From: Capitulum mitella
Lineage: Eukaryota; Arthropoda; Thecostraca; Pollicipedomorpha; Pollicipedidae
Assembly (NCBI GenBank): GCA_030062745.1
Contig: CP099842.1
Coordinates: 27,024,307 to 27,088,306 of the forward strand
Reading direction: 5' to 3'
Length of the DNA stretch: 64,000 bases
Shown here one piece after another: positions 22,960 through 35,305 of the stretch. The notes beneath the pieces were generated by a model that ran no database searches, had not been told where the DNA came from, and saw only the letters and a list, made by a program, of their open reading frames with translations. A program made the translations under genes and the position numbers. Each line of letters opens with the position of its first letter. The stretch's first letter is position 1.

Positions 22960-25958
22960 CATATTGCACTTTGCACTCCTAGCAGCACTGATATTTCGCA
23001 AACCTGCCCTTGTTGATGGTATAGGTTTAGCTTTTGTGTAAAAAAAAACGGACTTATCTTAGTATTTTGCCAGATATTGGACGTTTTTCCAGCTATCCGT
23101 GTCTCGAGCCACTCGGATGACTCCATTCGCTTGCTAAAATTCACGTTCCGTTCGCTAAAATTGCCATATTGAGATTTTCGGGCCAGAAAACAAGGTACCG
23201 TCAAGCGAAATGTGACGGCCAGTCCCTTATGGTTTGAGAACTCGAGCCCTAGTAATTAAAGGCAAGTTTTTTTTTTCGTCGTCGCCTTTCTCCCTTCGGA
23301 GCATACCAGCTGCGCCCTCCTAGCAACCAGATTCGTCTCCACCGGTATTTGTCAGTTCGCAGTGTTTTTGATGTTTGCCGGTGAAAGCGTCCCAAAAATT
23401 TCCGTTTCGAGCGCCGCTCCCAAAGTTGCCATGCGTCGTGGAGCGTAATGGCATGGGCGTAACGGCTCGCTTCAAACCACGGTGCATCTCGTACCGGGCC
23501 CGGCGCAGAGCCTGAGTGATTCGAAGCCCGCGGCGCCACCCGCGCTGCTCGTAAGCGGCCGGACGTCTCAGCACACCCTCCAAAACGACCTGCGTACAAC
23601 AAACGCCAGTCATGCCGTTCACAGCGTGTATTTCAGTCGCGAAAGCCGCAACTTGAAGCCATCGACACATCACGGCCAGCGGAGACGATAACGCACGACT
23701 TCCCAGCTCATACGATGTAGGCGAAAGACAGGACGCCGAGGCTGAGCCGGTCATCGACGGCAGAACGCGCTAAAGTGGCAGGCCATGCTACTCCATCACG
23801 ACACGGAAAGTTTTCGGCAGGGCAGGATACCCACTGGGAAAACGACTAGGAATGTTCATCACATGCCATGTGAACACGAAGCAGCACAATGGAGGCTCGT
23901 TCTTGTACATTCACATAAGATCACATCAAGAAAACCAGGTAATGTCAACCGCAACGCAGTCTGAAAGAAAAACAACAGCTCTACAACAAAGTTTTGTCCA
24001 ACACCGTCAAAGCATCTCACTGGGTAACTGTGACTTAGCCCAATACTGCACTACGGTAAAAGCATCCAACACCATACAGCTCAGCTTGTGCTGCGTCGAT
24101 CCACGGAACCGGTTACCTTCATGTCACACACAAAACGTTCTGCCAAGGAAAACCACTACTGCGTGCATCTCAGGCCACCGCACGAGCTGCGCGGGCAAAC
24201 AGGAGCATCAGACATGCTCCACTGCGAACGCCACGCGCAAGAAGTGCTCCGCAACTGAATCTGTCCGCAGTGGCGTATTTCAGTCCCCACAAGCAGTCAC
24301 AGCGAGCGGACACCTCGGCCGTAAGCTCTTCACAGGCAATCGTCGCTGCACGCTAACGCGCGAGCGGCCGACAAAAACATCAAGCTGCCCAGACAGCCAA
24401 GGAGAGAGGGGTTGCTACCACACAGAGCTACTGTGGCTGTCCGCTGACCGGACACCTTCGCAAAGCTTCGCTGATTAAGGTATTTCAGAAGCGAGCATTG
24501 CGGGTCCTCCGCAACACGCACTGCAGGACGCTGTAAAGCGACAAAGGGGCGGACACAGAGAACAGGTGGGCACAAACGGCGCCCCGAAGAGACCTGGGCA
24601 GAGGCATGGCTAGAGGACGGGGCAGGCAGCGGGCAGCGGGCAGGAGCGGATGTTTCCGGCCACGTGGGCCGGGCACAGAGGTTGGCACGCCTGCGACCCG
24701 GGTAACAAGCGGGTCCCACAGCGGCCACATGTGACGACGGCACGGCAGGACTGGGCCCATCACGGAGAGAGGGGGCAGTCAGGGCAAGCAACAGGCACAA
24801 CCGCTACCGCGGATGGGGGGGGGGGGCAGGGTTCTCGGCTCCACTCAGCTGCGCCCACGGAGCCAGGAAAGAGACGTCGAGGACGCACATCGCTGAAATG
24901 CCGAGGTCACGCTACGCCTTACAGAGCACATCGAGAGGGAAGAGTTCCACCTTGGATAGAATTCTACGTTATTCTGTCAGCCATTTGGCAGACTAAAATC
25001 CAAATGGCGTAAATATCACATTACCCTTAAAAGAGATGGAGGATTCAACAGCAGCCAGCAGAGCCAGCACAGTGCCAGCCTTTAACTTAACGTATCCACA
25101 CGAATAATACGTTTAACGTATCCAAGCGTCGCTAACGGCGAGACATACTGCGAGCCTGATCAAAACGAACACAGAGGCTAGGGGAACAAGAAACTGCGAT
25201 ACCGCACCAATGAACGAACAATGCGTCTTCTCTGGAAGTCTCTAAACTACGTGCAAAGACTGAACGTTAACAAAACCAACACATGGGCCAGCAACCCATC
25301 GATCACCAATATTGCACAGATAAAATCGCTGGAATTTTTTACTCCGACACGGAGATGCCGATGACTGTGCGGCCTGCCCTCGACGTGGCCGCACGTCGAG
25401 TTCCTGTTTTGTTCGGACGTCCACGGGACGTTGCCGGGTGTTAAACCTGCTGCCACCTCATTATCAGGCTGCAGCACAGTCAACGGTGTCACGTCGCCTT
25501 CCGTTTCCTGGCCGGGAACCCGGGTATAAGTCTCTGACCAGACGGCTGACGACGGCAGGCGTCCAGCTCCGCACCCAACACCGACGTCTCGAGCGTGCCG
25601 CGCGGCTCCAGCCAGCACAGGCCCGATACGGTCGCCGGGGGATACATCGGATTCGTAAGGCCAAAGCCGGACTGCCAAGGCGGCTCAGAACATGGCAGAG
25701 GACTGAATGGACCCTCCTCGCCCTAAGAGCTTGCAGTCCCTTATGTCTTCGCGGCGCAAGCTCGACCAAAAGCCAAGCTTCAGCCACCTCGCCTCCTCAC
25801 AAGCAGCAGGAGAAAGCAAGCCTCACGCCGCCTGTCGAGGCCGTCAGCTGCCGAGAGCCAAGCGCCGCCAGCCAGACCCGCCGCACGCTGAAAGCTGCGC
25901 CGAATGGCGACCGGTCCTGCGCCGGACCGCCGGGCGTCGGACGTCCAGCCGCGCCGGC
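22960..25958. other. Gene-free stretch downstream of the transporter gene
   Basis: Contains no exon I can recognise. It includes ORFs without family resemblance, a G-run at about 24815-24824 and, at its right end, whatever 3' UTR the transporter has. No minus-strand AATAAA was found close to its stop. Confidence 0.3.
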
Positions 25959-28900
25959 TCAGAGCGGCAGCAGACGGCGGCCGCCCTCCCCGCCGGCGGC
26001 CGGGTACTTGGCCAGGTCGACCAGGTCCTCGTCGTCCTCCTGTGCGGCCAGCTGGTAGCCCTGACGCGGGTCAACGGCCGGTCGGCCGAGGCGCACCGTC
26101 AGTAGCGCGGCCGCCTGCGCCGCCAGGCACACGGCCACGCACGCCGCCAGCGCGTACGTGAGCGCGCGCGGCTCCAGGGCCATGAGCGCGCCCACGCCGG
26201 CCGGCAGGAGCATCTCGCCGAGCGCGCCGGCCACGACCAGCACCGCCGTCAGCCGGCTGGTCACGTGCACGTGCTGCTCGAGCCAGACCAGCGCCGACGG
26301 GAAGACGGAGGCCATGCCGAGCCCGGCGAGGCCGCAGCCGAACAGCAGCGCCGGCCGGCTCCAGTGGCCGGCGGCCAGCAGCACGGCGGCGCCCAGTGTC
26401 ACCAGCGCGTAGTCGGCCAGCAGCACGGCGGCGGGCCTCAGCAGGCCGGCCACGCACACGGACAGCGCCCGGCCGCCGGCGAACAGGCCCCAGAACACGG
26501 ACGTGACGTACGAGCCGCCGGCGCGGCTCAGGTGCACGCTGGCGCGCACAGAGAAACTCATCAGCAGCTGGCCCATGGCCACCTCCATGCCGACGTAGAA
26601 GCAGAGCACGACGGCCATGAGCGCCACCAGAGCGACCGTGTAGCAGCGCGACGGACCGGCGCGAGCCTCGGCGGCGGCGGGCGCGGCGCGCCGCGCGCGC
26701 GGGTCGTACACGAGCAGCGCCAGGAAGAACAGCGCCACCAGCAGTAGGCAGCAGCTGGCCAGCAGGTAGAGCTGCGCCAGCGGCGTCACGCCGTGGACGG
26801 AGGCCGAGCTCGAAAGCCGCGTCAGCAGGCCCTCCTCCTCCGACGTGTCGTCGTACGTGCCCGGCTTGTGCGGCCGCGCCGGCGCGTCGGCCGCCGGCGC
26901 CGAGGTGCCGGTCTGGTCGCCGTCCCCGGCGCCGGTCGGCGGCGGATTCGTCACGCTCTCGCCGGGGCGGTCGCCGCCGGCGGCCGGCGCGGGCGGCGCC
27001 TGGGCCGCTGTCGGGGCCTGCGTCGTCGCGCCGGACGGCTCGGCGCCGCCGCCGCCCGCTGCTGGCGCCTTCTCGCCGCCATCCTGCTCCGCCCCGGCTC
27101 CGGCGGCGGCCGCCTCTTCCGCGGCGGCGTGGGACGCTGCTGGTGGCGTAACTGCTCCCTCCTCCCCCTCCGACCCGGGGACGCTCATCTCGCCGCCGGC
27201 GGCGCCACGCTCCGTGGACAGCGGCAGCGGGGCGGAGCTGCTGGCGGGCGCGGCGGCCGCGGTGCCCACGGCCGGCGTCTCCCTCTCTATCGGGGGCGGC
27301 GGATCGGAGGGCTCCGCGACCGGCGCCGACTGGCCCCCGAGCGCCCGCTCTCGGCCTGGCGTCGCCGTCTGCTGGCCGGCCTGGCCGGTCTCGGGCGCCG
27401 GCTCCGTGCTGGCGGACTCGGACTCGTCGCCAGGCCGGCCCTGGTGAGTCCGCGCGGCTCCCTGACCGACAGCGGGAGCCGTGGGGTCGCCGGACTTCCC
27501 AGTGGGCTGGCCGATGCCGGTCGCTTCGATAGGGGTCTCAGAAGTCGGGGCCGGCTCCGGAGAGGGCTCGGCGCCGTTGGTCGGCGGCGTCGCCCTTCCG
27601 GAGCTATCCTCCGGCTTGCTCGCGTGATGGACGTTCTTGACCACCTCCGCAGCAGGATCCTTCCCGTTGCCCGCGTCGACGGCGGGGCCGGCAGCGTTTC
27701 CGGACTCTGTCGAAGCGCCGGCTCCGGCGCCGACTCCCGCCAGCGCCGCGCCGCGGTTACCCCCGCTTTCGGCGTCGACACCCTGCCCCGGTCCCGCGGT
27801 CGGCTCGGTTTCGTTTTCCGCTCCCGCCGTCGGCGCAGCATCGAGGCCCGGCCCGGCGGTGGGTTTCACTCCACCGTCCGCTTCCGCTGTAGGATCGGCA
27901 CCACCGTCGGCCTCGGCTCCAGCGCCGCCAGGCGGCGGACCGCTGGTCACCGTGCCGTTAGCCGGAGGAGGGTCGGTCCCCATGGCCGGCTTCAGGGTCG
28001 TCTGCGTGCCTCCGGCCGGTGGGGCGGTGGTCGCCTCATCCCCTGCAGGCTTGTCCGCCGGCGGCGGCCGCTCCGGCTCGGTGCGCGAGCCGGCTGGGCG
28101 CTGCGCCGGCTTCAACGGCGGCCGCGCCCACGTCTGGTCGTGCTCCAGCTTGTTGCCGTCGGTGAAGGCCGGCTTCGGCTTGGGCGTGTGGCGCGCGGCG
28201 CCGGCCGCCGGCGGCTCGGTGGCCGTGTGGTTGTCGTTCTCGGCGACGTCGGCGGGAGGCTCCGTCGCGGACGTGCCGTTCTCCATGTCGGTGGTATCTG
28301 CCGGACGTTGGGTCGAAGTGGGGGAATCAGTTCCAGCCGCGGCATCTGCTGGAGGTGACGAGTCGCTAGAGTTTCCGCCACCGCCGCCCGACGGCGCCAC
28401 AGTCGGGGCAGGGCTTCCTTCTTTTCCGGGCAGCGCTTCACTGGCTAACGGAGCCGCCATGGTAGAGGCGTTTCCGTCGCCTACGACAGGGACGGCGTCA
28501 CTTACCGCCGGCGTCGACGCCTGCAACGTCTGGGCGCCGCCAGCGGCAGTAGCACCGTCAGCTCCCCCGGCGGCGCCAGTCAAATTCCCAGTCGCGGTAC
28601 CGCCACCACCTCCACTGTCCCTCTGTCCCCCGGCCGGCGCTGGGCTGACCGTCACTCCAGCGGCGGCTCCAGCGCCGTCCTGTCGGCCGGCCTGCGGCGG
28701 ACCGGCCGTCACTCCGTCTCCCGACCCGCCGCTCTGCGCCTGCTGCTGCCTGCCGGCAACTGCCAGCCCGCCGGTCGGCGACAGGCCGCCACCCGCTCCA
28801 GCATCGTCGGCCGGCGGCGGCCGCGGCGGCCCGGCGCCGGGCGGTGCCGGCCCGCCGCCGGCTGCCAGCGCGGCAGCCAGCCGCTGCAGCCGTTCGTCGT

Positions 28901-29122
28901 CGAGCGGCGGCGCCAGCGCGCGCGGCAGCCGGACGGTGTGCAGGTGGCTGCGGCCCAGCAGTGCCGTGGCCGTGCCGTTGGTGTCGTTGTCCGGCGCGCG
29001 CCCGATGAACGGCACAGCCAGCAGCGGGGCCACGAAGGCGCCCAGCCCGAAGCTGAAGTGGATCGCCTGCATGTACGGCCCGCTCGATTTGCCCCAGAGG
29101 TCCAGCAGCAGCACGTTGCCGC
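25959..29122 (-). CDS. Transporter coding exon 4: TM5, mucin-like loop, TM6-TM12, stop
   Basis: A 3.16-kb exon open from GGNVLLLDLWG to the stop at 25961-25959. Loop sequence runs from about 28998 to 26790. The following hydrophobic stretch PLAQLYLLASCC...FFLALLVYDP is TM6, then six further TM segments. All third positions are strongly GC, which leaves long antisense ORFs open. Confidence 0.9.
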
Positions 29123-31397
29123 CTGCGGGCGGGTCAAGCCACGGTCAGACCGGGCCCGGGCCGGTCGGCTCGTAAGCCAGAGACCAGGCAGTCCAGGATC
29201 GGAAGAATTCCTGCACACAAAACGGTTTGGCTCGGAAACAGCCTTCAAGTTGCCGTAGAAACTTTAAGAACGAAAAAAGACCGGTGATGATAAAATAAAC
29301 ATAATGGGTCTTGTTTGTGGCAGTTAAAAGCCGCTCACACTTGGATCGATGCTCAATGGGTTCGGAACATTTGCTCTTAACCGCCCACCACCCCAACGAC
29401 AAGAAACGTTTCAAGACCACCGGCAGTCGGTCCAGACTGTCCCATCTCTCTCCCCCCCCCCCCTCCCGGCGGCCCACCTGTGTCCATGAATCCCATCGGC
29501 ACGCCGACGGCAGCGAAGGCGGCGTTCAGAGACCAGGCGGCGGTGAGCCAGGGCAGGGTGGCCATGCCGGCGGCCGTCAGCCCGATGCTGGCCAGCATCA
29601 TCAGCAGCCGGTTCAGCCGGTCGAACAGCAGGCCGCCTGGCGGGCGGCAGAGCGGTCAGCGGCGGACGGTCGGCGTGGCCGTGTCACGGGGGGGGGGGGC
29701 GACAGGGTCACGGCCACTGTGGACCGGGTCAAGCCCAGACAGTGGGAAGGGATCACCTGCATTGGAGATGGAGGTGGGTCAATGCAACGAGGTAGCGGTG
29801 ATCTCACCGGGAGGAAGGGGAGGTTCAGGTGCTCTGATGGAAGAGGGTGAGTCAAGAAAGCAGACAATACTCAAAGCCCTGCACATGCCATAAGACAGGT
29901 CTGAAAAATATCCTAACGATGTACATCATACTTTTATGCATTGCAATACAAACACGGAATAATCATTCAAGCTACAAACACAACACAGATGAGTCATTTA
30001 TCATATCACTTGGGTTACAATGCAGCAACGCCTTTTTCGGTAAAGGCATTCAGATGGGGAAAACGCCACTGAGTTAAAATGGCCAGACAGTGCAACTGCA
30101 AAATCGTCGACTGCCAGTCACGCCACCTGGATTTCGAGGAAAGCCAGTACAAAGTCACGCAACTTGAAGAATCTTGGTGAGACAACTGCTGATGACAGAG
30201 CCAACTCAAAGCAGAACAGTTTAAAGCTTACCGAAAAATTTGGAGTATAAAGTCCCCCGTAAATCCGAAAATGCGATTCACATAAAGACATCAAAGCGCA
30301 TTTATGCAAGGCGTTGACTGCAATGACGGTGAAATAACCTGGCTAACCGGAAATCGTACAATTTATCCACAGACATTTCAGCCAGATAGGGATTTCAAAT
30401 TACCTGTCCCAATTACATGACTTGGAATCCATGATGCGCCCAATGAAATGCCGACCAAAATATATAACCGCAATAGACAGCATGTCCAAAAACGCTGGCA
30501 CAAAGCCAGTTCTTCTCAAAACAAGATACACTTCCCCGCTCCCCGCCACCACAGGAAACGGGCACACCTGTCCGTACACACATCCTCGGTCAGAACAGCA
30601 CCACCCGCTGACCCACTCACTGAGCATCGAGCCGGCCAGGTATCCGACGGCGCGCCAGAGGAAGATCTGCGATATCTGCGCCAGCGGCGCCTGCACCTGG
30701 TCCCGCAGGTCGAGCAGCGTCGGCCCCGGCAGTGCCACGCACAAACCCTGCGAGCCGGCGCCGAGCGTCACAGGCCGCCGAAACAGCCAGTCCGCCCGGA
30801 GCCCGCCAGCGGCTGAGCACACACTCAGCGCACACTCCGCCAGATTGTCACAAGAGAGGTTTGGGGTGGGCGGGTAGCGTGATGGCGTATGAGGGACGTC
30901 AACGACTTACAGTGCTTTTCTGTGTATCCAACGTGGTACGGACAAGTTCAATTGTTTAAACGGACCGTCATTTCCGATCATATCGTTCATATAACCTTGC
31001 AACGACGACATTTTCCAACTACATTCATTCGCATTTTCGGAATGCGTGACTGAAATATATAAGGTCACGCAGAATAAACTACCACACTTTAAGCATGGCA
31101 AGTACCGACTTAAACAACAATGTGAAAATTCCGCCTCGTGCCGCTACGGCACGCCTGCCCACCACGGCCGTCCGTCCCCATCCCGGTCCTCCGGGCACGC
31201 ACCAGACAGAAGAACGCCAGACATATGGCGAGCGTCTTGACCAGCGCCAGGCAGCGGCCGGCGCCGGCGACGGGCCGCGGCGCGCGGCGGCGCCGGCCGG
31301 GCCGCGGCCGCGCCGGCGGCGTCAGCAGGGCGGCCCGGTCCTGCAGGCCGTCGTCGTCCTCGTCGCCGGCCGCGTCCGGCAGCGGCAGCCCGCTCAT
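25959..31397 (-). CDS. MFSD4/NaGLT1-like major facilitator transporter with giant mucin-like loop (complete, 4 coding exons, 1214 aa)
   Basis: Coding exons on the minus strand: 31397-31203, 30747-30621, 29636-29478 and 29122-25959. Phases fit throughout (3645 nt with stop). Family landmarks: GLCVALPGPTLLDL, GYLAGSMLS then GLLFDRLN, GVPMGFMDTGGNVLLLDLWG, MQAIHFSFGLGAFVAPLLA, SVFWGLFAGGRALSVCVAGL and GLGMASVFPSALVWLEQ. These match MFSD4A/MFSD4B (Na+-dependent glucose transporter 1) proteins of the plasma membrane; the substrate here is unproven. Family members are about 500 aa. This one is longer because about 735 residues (roughly 203-940) of Pro/Ala/Thr/Gly/Ser-rich sequence separate TM5 from TM6. 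The insert has about nine N-X-S/T sequons and no cysteine that I could see, as expected of an extracellular mucin-like domain. The C-tail is acidic (AAQEDDEDLVDL). Confidence 0.9.
26790..28998 (-). repeat. Coding low-complexity (PATGS-rich) segment inside transporter exon 4
   Basis: About 735 codons dominated by Pro, Ala, Thr, Gly, Ser, Glu and Asp, with loosely repeated motifs such as PTAGPG, ADGG and TEPP. Sequons include NDT, NGT, NLT, NAS, NSS, NHT and NET. No hydrophobic stretch long enough for a membrane helix. Confidence 0.85.
29478..29636 (-). CDS. Transporter coding exon 3: TM3-TM4
   Basis: Begins GLLFDRLNRLLMMLASIGLT and ends GVPMGFMDT. Acceptor CCGCCAG. Donor GTGGGC in phase 1. 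Confidence 0.9.
30621..30747 (-). CDS. Transporter coding exon 2: TM1-TM2
   Basis: Begins GLCVALPGPTLLDLRDQVQA after GCTCGCAG and ends GYLAGSML. Donor GTGAGT in phase 1; the split codon becomes Ser. Confidence 0.9.
31203..31397 (-). CDS. Transporter coding exon 1: N-terminus and start of TM1
   Basis: ATG at 31397; 65 codons. An acidic/Arg-rich cytoplasmic tail (GDEDDDGLQD, then PGRRRRAPRP) precedes hydrophobic LALVKTLAICLAFFCL. Donor GTGCGT, phase 0. Confidence 0.82.
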
Positions 31398-31692
31398 GGC
31401 CTCCGTCCTGGCGCCGGCGGCCGACCGTCAGGCGGCGGCCCGGCTGGCGGAGACGGCGAGTGGCACCGTGAGCAGGGCTTCAATATCCGGCCCGGCCTGG
31501 CCGAGGCCTGAGCTGATATTGCTAGAACATTCCAAAGGTGATGTAAGGCAGTAGGAACATAATGAGAGCGCCCAGTCTTAATGCCACATGGGCTTACTGC
31601 AGTCTCTTGCAGTCTGGCTGACGGACTGAATGCAGTTCCAAGTCTCACTGCAGGGGAAAGGAGCACAATTACAACAGGCTAGTCATCACAGG
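31398..31692. promoter_or_regulatory. Upstream flank of the transporter start codon
   Basis: GC-rich to about 31.5 kb, then dropping. No TATA box or clear initiator seen; it likely contains the 5' UTR because the exon is open to the ATG. Confidence 0.25.
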
Positions 31693-32530
31693 AAGCGGAT
31701 CCAGGATTTCGCTGGGGGGGGGATGGCCGGCATGGGCCCCTCTCCTGGCCTGCCCCACCCCCATTATTTGCTCTTCAGATATGAAAAAATGTGGATCTGC
31801 GTGGGCCCAGAGGAAATGTTAGATACAGTCTTGCGCTTTTTCTGCCAAATAAAGTAAACAAAAAGAAACATTCAGGTGAGTCACCTTATTTGACAAGATT
31901 TTACGTTTTCTTGCCATGGAGAGTGCCCAAAATATAACAAAAACGGCGAGATTTTAGGCAGCTGCATCACTTTCTCTAATTCAAATCCCGTCCCCGGATA
32001 CAAAAGTTTTTAGATACTTGGTAACGGACGGTCCAGGAGCCCCTCTCCGCCCTAGAAGTTTCTTGAGACTCTTTTTGCCTGCTCAGGTTAGCTTAGGTTA
32101 GGTTCCTTCTGGCAATTACAGGAGCACTTTTGGTGGTCTCGAACCGTCTGTCGTATCAGGGCCCTCTAGTGATCTCAGGCTCCTTTTACAGTTTCGCATG
32201 TCCCTCGTCTCAGACGCTCTTCTGGACAGTTTCAGGGACACCTCGAGCAATTTCCGGGACCCGTCTGATAGTTTCAGGGATGCTTTGGCTATCTCGGGTC
32301 CCTCCTGTCGTCCCAGGGACATTTTTGGTGTCTAAGGAGTCCCTCAGGCAGTCACAAGGGCCCTCTTTAAATCTCTCTGCCGTGACGAAGGCGCTTCCGC
32401 TAGTCCTCTAGGTCCTTTGGCAGTTTCAGGAACTATCCAAACGTCTCTGGGTTTAGTAGTTTCAGGGGCCCCTCTGGTCGTCTCAGGGGCACCTACAGCT
32501 AGAGACTGCAAGTGAGCAGTCTCAAAGGCC
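31693..32530 (+). mobile_element. Dispersed repeat R1, copy 2, running into a decayed array
   Basis: Shares GCGGATCCAGGATTTCGC, CTTCAGATATGAA, GTGGGCCCAGAGGAAATGTT and TTAGGTTAGGTTCC with copy 1, in the same order and strand. Past the shared part the CTCAGGGGCCC-type units continue on to about 34.45 kb. Confidence 0.55.
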
Positions 32531-34450
32531 CCTCTAGCATTCCCAGTGGATTAGTGTTGTTTATCGCAATCCCAATTCCAATTTTTCCTGGATTTTCCGA
32601 TATCCGAACCGGAAATCGGTTGGACTGATCTATCACAAAAGAAACTGGACAGCTGACTGTATGCCAGCTGCCAAAAAAAAAAAAAAAAAATAATACAAAA
32701 CTAAATGTTCCCCAGTATTTCAGTTATAAACTCAATTCAAAGCATGGCACAAAAGTAGCACTTTGATACAGCCATTCAACATCCTGGCTGGCTATGCTTC
32801 TGCACTTTGCCTACCCCATTCATATCCACATCTTTAAAAACTCATCCACAATACACACAACTGAAGTGAAACAAGACCATGTCTGGGAATTTCTTTTTTT
32901 GTTTTTGGTAGAACATGATTTTCGTTTTGGAGTGCAAAATTTTGCAATGAGTAATACTGGTTTAAGTTGGCATTCTTGGTGCAATTCAGTTGAGACCTTG
33001 CCTGTTTCTTATTGAATAGAGACAGAGCCTTTTGCTTGCAGTCAGAAATTTGACAACATGGCTATAATGGGTCAATAATATATGCTATAATCAACACAGC
33101 ATCAAGATTCTAGAGTATGAAATGTTTTTAAGAGCAAGGTCCTTTGGTGTTCTTCAACAGTAGAAAAAATCCTTTCGAATCCTGAGCAAGACTGTTGCTA
33201 GTCAAATCAATAATTATCGATTTCTAAGTGAAAACTAGTGTGTACCACATTTGCTCCAATTTTACTGTCTTTGTTATATCCAAACAGAATGCAAGATATT
33301 ATGCCACCACTTGCCAGAACAAACCAACATACTATACATGGAAACTGAAGGACACAAATCACCACCTGTAGTAATGTCTGCTACTAAAGTGCTACTGGAA
33401 AATATGCCAGAATTTTCTTGGACAGGCCAGGTTTTGGGAGAACTTTTAAAATTCACAAGACTTCCTCCTCAAAAATTGGTTCGAAACCGATATTTCCGAA
33501 TACAACAACAACTCTGCACAGCGACAACTCTGGAAAACATTTCTGCCATCCTAGAGGCCCTCTGGCAGTTATAAAAGACCTTTTAACAATCTCAGGGCCC
33601 CTGTTATCATGGGCCCTCTGAACATACAACAAACATGGGTGCTGAATGAGCTCGAAGTCGGCGCGCCACTTAGCCGCAATAGTCAATCAGTCAGTCAATC
33701 TGAACGTCTCTGATGCCTGTATTAGAGATACAGGTTCCTCTGTTAAGTGGGGTATATTTGGCAGTCTGAGGGCTCACCCAGCCATATCAGAGACCTCACT
33801 GAAAGTCTCAAGGGGAGTTTTTCCATGTCAGGGACCCATTTAACACAATCAGGGGCCCTCTGGCCATCCAGGGGACCCATGCCATCTTAGATGCCTTCTT
33901 ATTGTCTTTGCCCTCGCAGGACCCATCTCACCTCTTGGATGGTATCAAGGGCTCTCTGCCATGTAGGGGCCCATCTTGCCATCTCAGGACCCACCTGACT
34001 TTCCTGGGGCCTGCAACTCCACCAAGAATACCTCACATTTTCAAACAGGTCAGCATAGCCCATTTGGTTCCCTCTTGAGATTGAGAAGCTCACTGATGAA
34101 TCCCTGTTCAGGGGCCTCCTGCTGGCCAGGAGTTTCTTATGCCATCCTAAGCACCCTCTTAAGATCTTGCCATCTCAGGAAGTGTTCGGACACTTGATGC
34201 AGTCTCATGGACTCTGCTATGATGGGGCTCTGCTGTGGTCCCAGGGGCCCTTTGGGAGTTTCAGGAGCCCTTCTATCCATCTCAGGGGCCATCTAACCCT
34301 CCCTGAGATCCTTCACACTGCATCTAGAGCCTGTCAAGTTTTGACAGAGACCCTTACAAGTCCATAAAGAGCCCCATTGGAGCTGCACTTGAGTCTGAAA
34401 GGGGCCTCAGGAGTTCTTCTCAGGCCTAGGGGGTGTGATCACCCCCATTG
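32120..34450. repeat. Decayed array of roughly 30-bp CTCAGGGGCCC-type units
   Basis: Dozens of variants of a CATCTCAGGGGCCCNTCTNGC-like unit recur every 28-35 bp, interrupted at 32.53-33.54 kb by an AT-rich insert carrying R3 copy 2. The same units occur at 20.33-20.56 kb inside R1 copy 1. Confidence 0.6.
32893..33170 (+). mobile_element. 280-bp inverted-repeat element, family R3, copy 2
   Basis: Same orientation as the 16.8-kb copy: GTTTTTGGTAGAACATGATT..., GTTTAAGTTGGCATTCTTGG, then TTGCAGTCAGAAATTTGACA. It interrupts the decayed 30-bp array of the region, so it inserted after that array formed. Confidence 0.6.
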
Positions 34451-34524
34451 CTCCCTGGATCCTCCCCTGAGTCATCATGCCATAGGCAGTGACTGTGTTG
34501 TCTGTACAGTTGCTTTATCACAGC

Positions 34525-34675
34525 ACAGGAGAGATCAGTGGAACAGTCCAGTCCTGTCACAGGTGAGATCAGAGGTGTAGTCCAGTCCCATAACAGGGGA
34601 GGAGGTTACTGGAACAGTCCAGTTCTGTCACAGGCAGCAGAACGTTGGCACAACAGTCTGGTTTTGTCACAATGC
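34525..34675 (+). repeat. Four tandem copies of a 34-36-bp unit
   Basis: Unit approximated by AGATCAGTGGAACAGTCCAG followed by TCCTGTCACAGGTG; copies diverge at about 20-30%. Confidence 0.6.
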
Positions 34676-35305
34676 TACAAAATCAGTAGGCAACGTAATG
34701 AATGTCTAAAATGCCAAAATAATGTCCCACATGATGCAAAAATGGCATCTGTGGCACTATTACAGGTACGGGGAAGGGGTATAGCTGTTGTACCCAATGT
34801 TTTCTGACTGGGGAAAAAAATCCACATGAAAGTCCTCCCTTCAAAGGGCAGTATGGTACCATGTGCAAGGTTATAATTTTTCTTTCCTGGCCTGAAGCTG
34901 ATGACAACAAAATGGAAAAATGAGAACAAAACAGAAGTAAATCATACCTTTGTGTGTGGCTAGTGGGGCAAGTGTACAAAGACCAGTATTGAGGATTATG
35001 TTAATGTGATGCACATGCACAGATATTTACACAGTTGTGACACACACTTACAGAAACAATGTACTGCTATTTCAGAAATGGCAGCAGACTGATAATCTTG
35101 CCATGTAGAAAGCCACAAAAATTGTTAATAGGCATTAATACAATGGGGTAGCTGGATGAATGTGCAGGGCAGGGCTGTTTGTTTATCTGAGGACAAAAGA
35201 ACTCATTTCACCTAATCCCAAGATTTTGAACACAAAAAGTCCCAATGTCTAAAAACTTTCAAAAGTGCCCAAAATTCTAACCTTACCCACAGGGCAACCT
35301 ATTTC

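Noticed and set aside
26793-28358. 521-codon plus-strand ORF (Arg/Gly/Val-rich)
   Set aside because: Antisense to transporter exon 4. Extreme GC in that exon removes stop codons in other frames; no domain, non-family composition.
27637-29175. 512-codon plus-strand ORF (Pro/Ala/Ser/Val-rich)
   Set aside because: Also antisense to transporter exon 4; same explanation.
29445-29465. Long homopolymer C and G runs here and at 4747, 20820, 21065, 22690, 24815, 29689, 58440
   Set aside because: Likely simple-sequence tracts, some at repeat-element borders; lengths may be assembly-dependent, so no function inferred.
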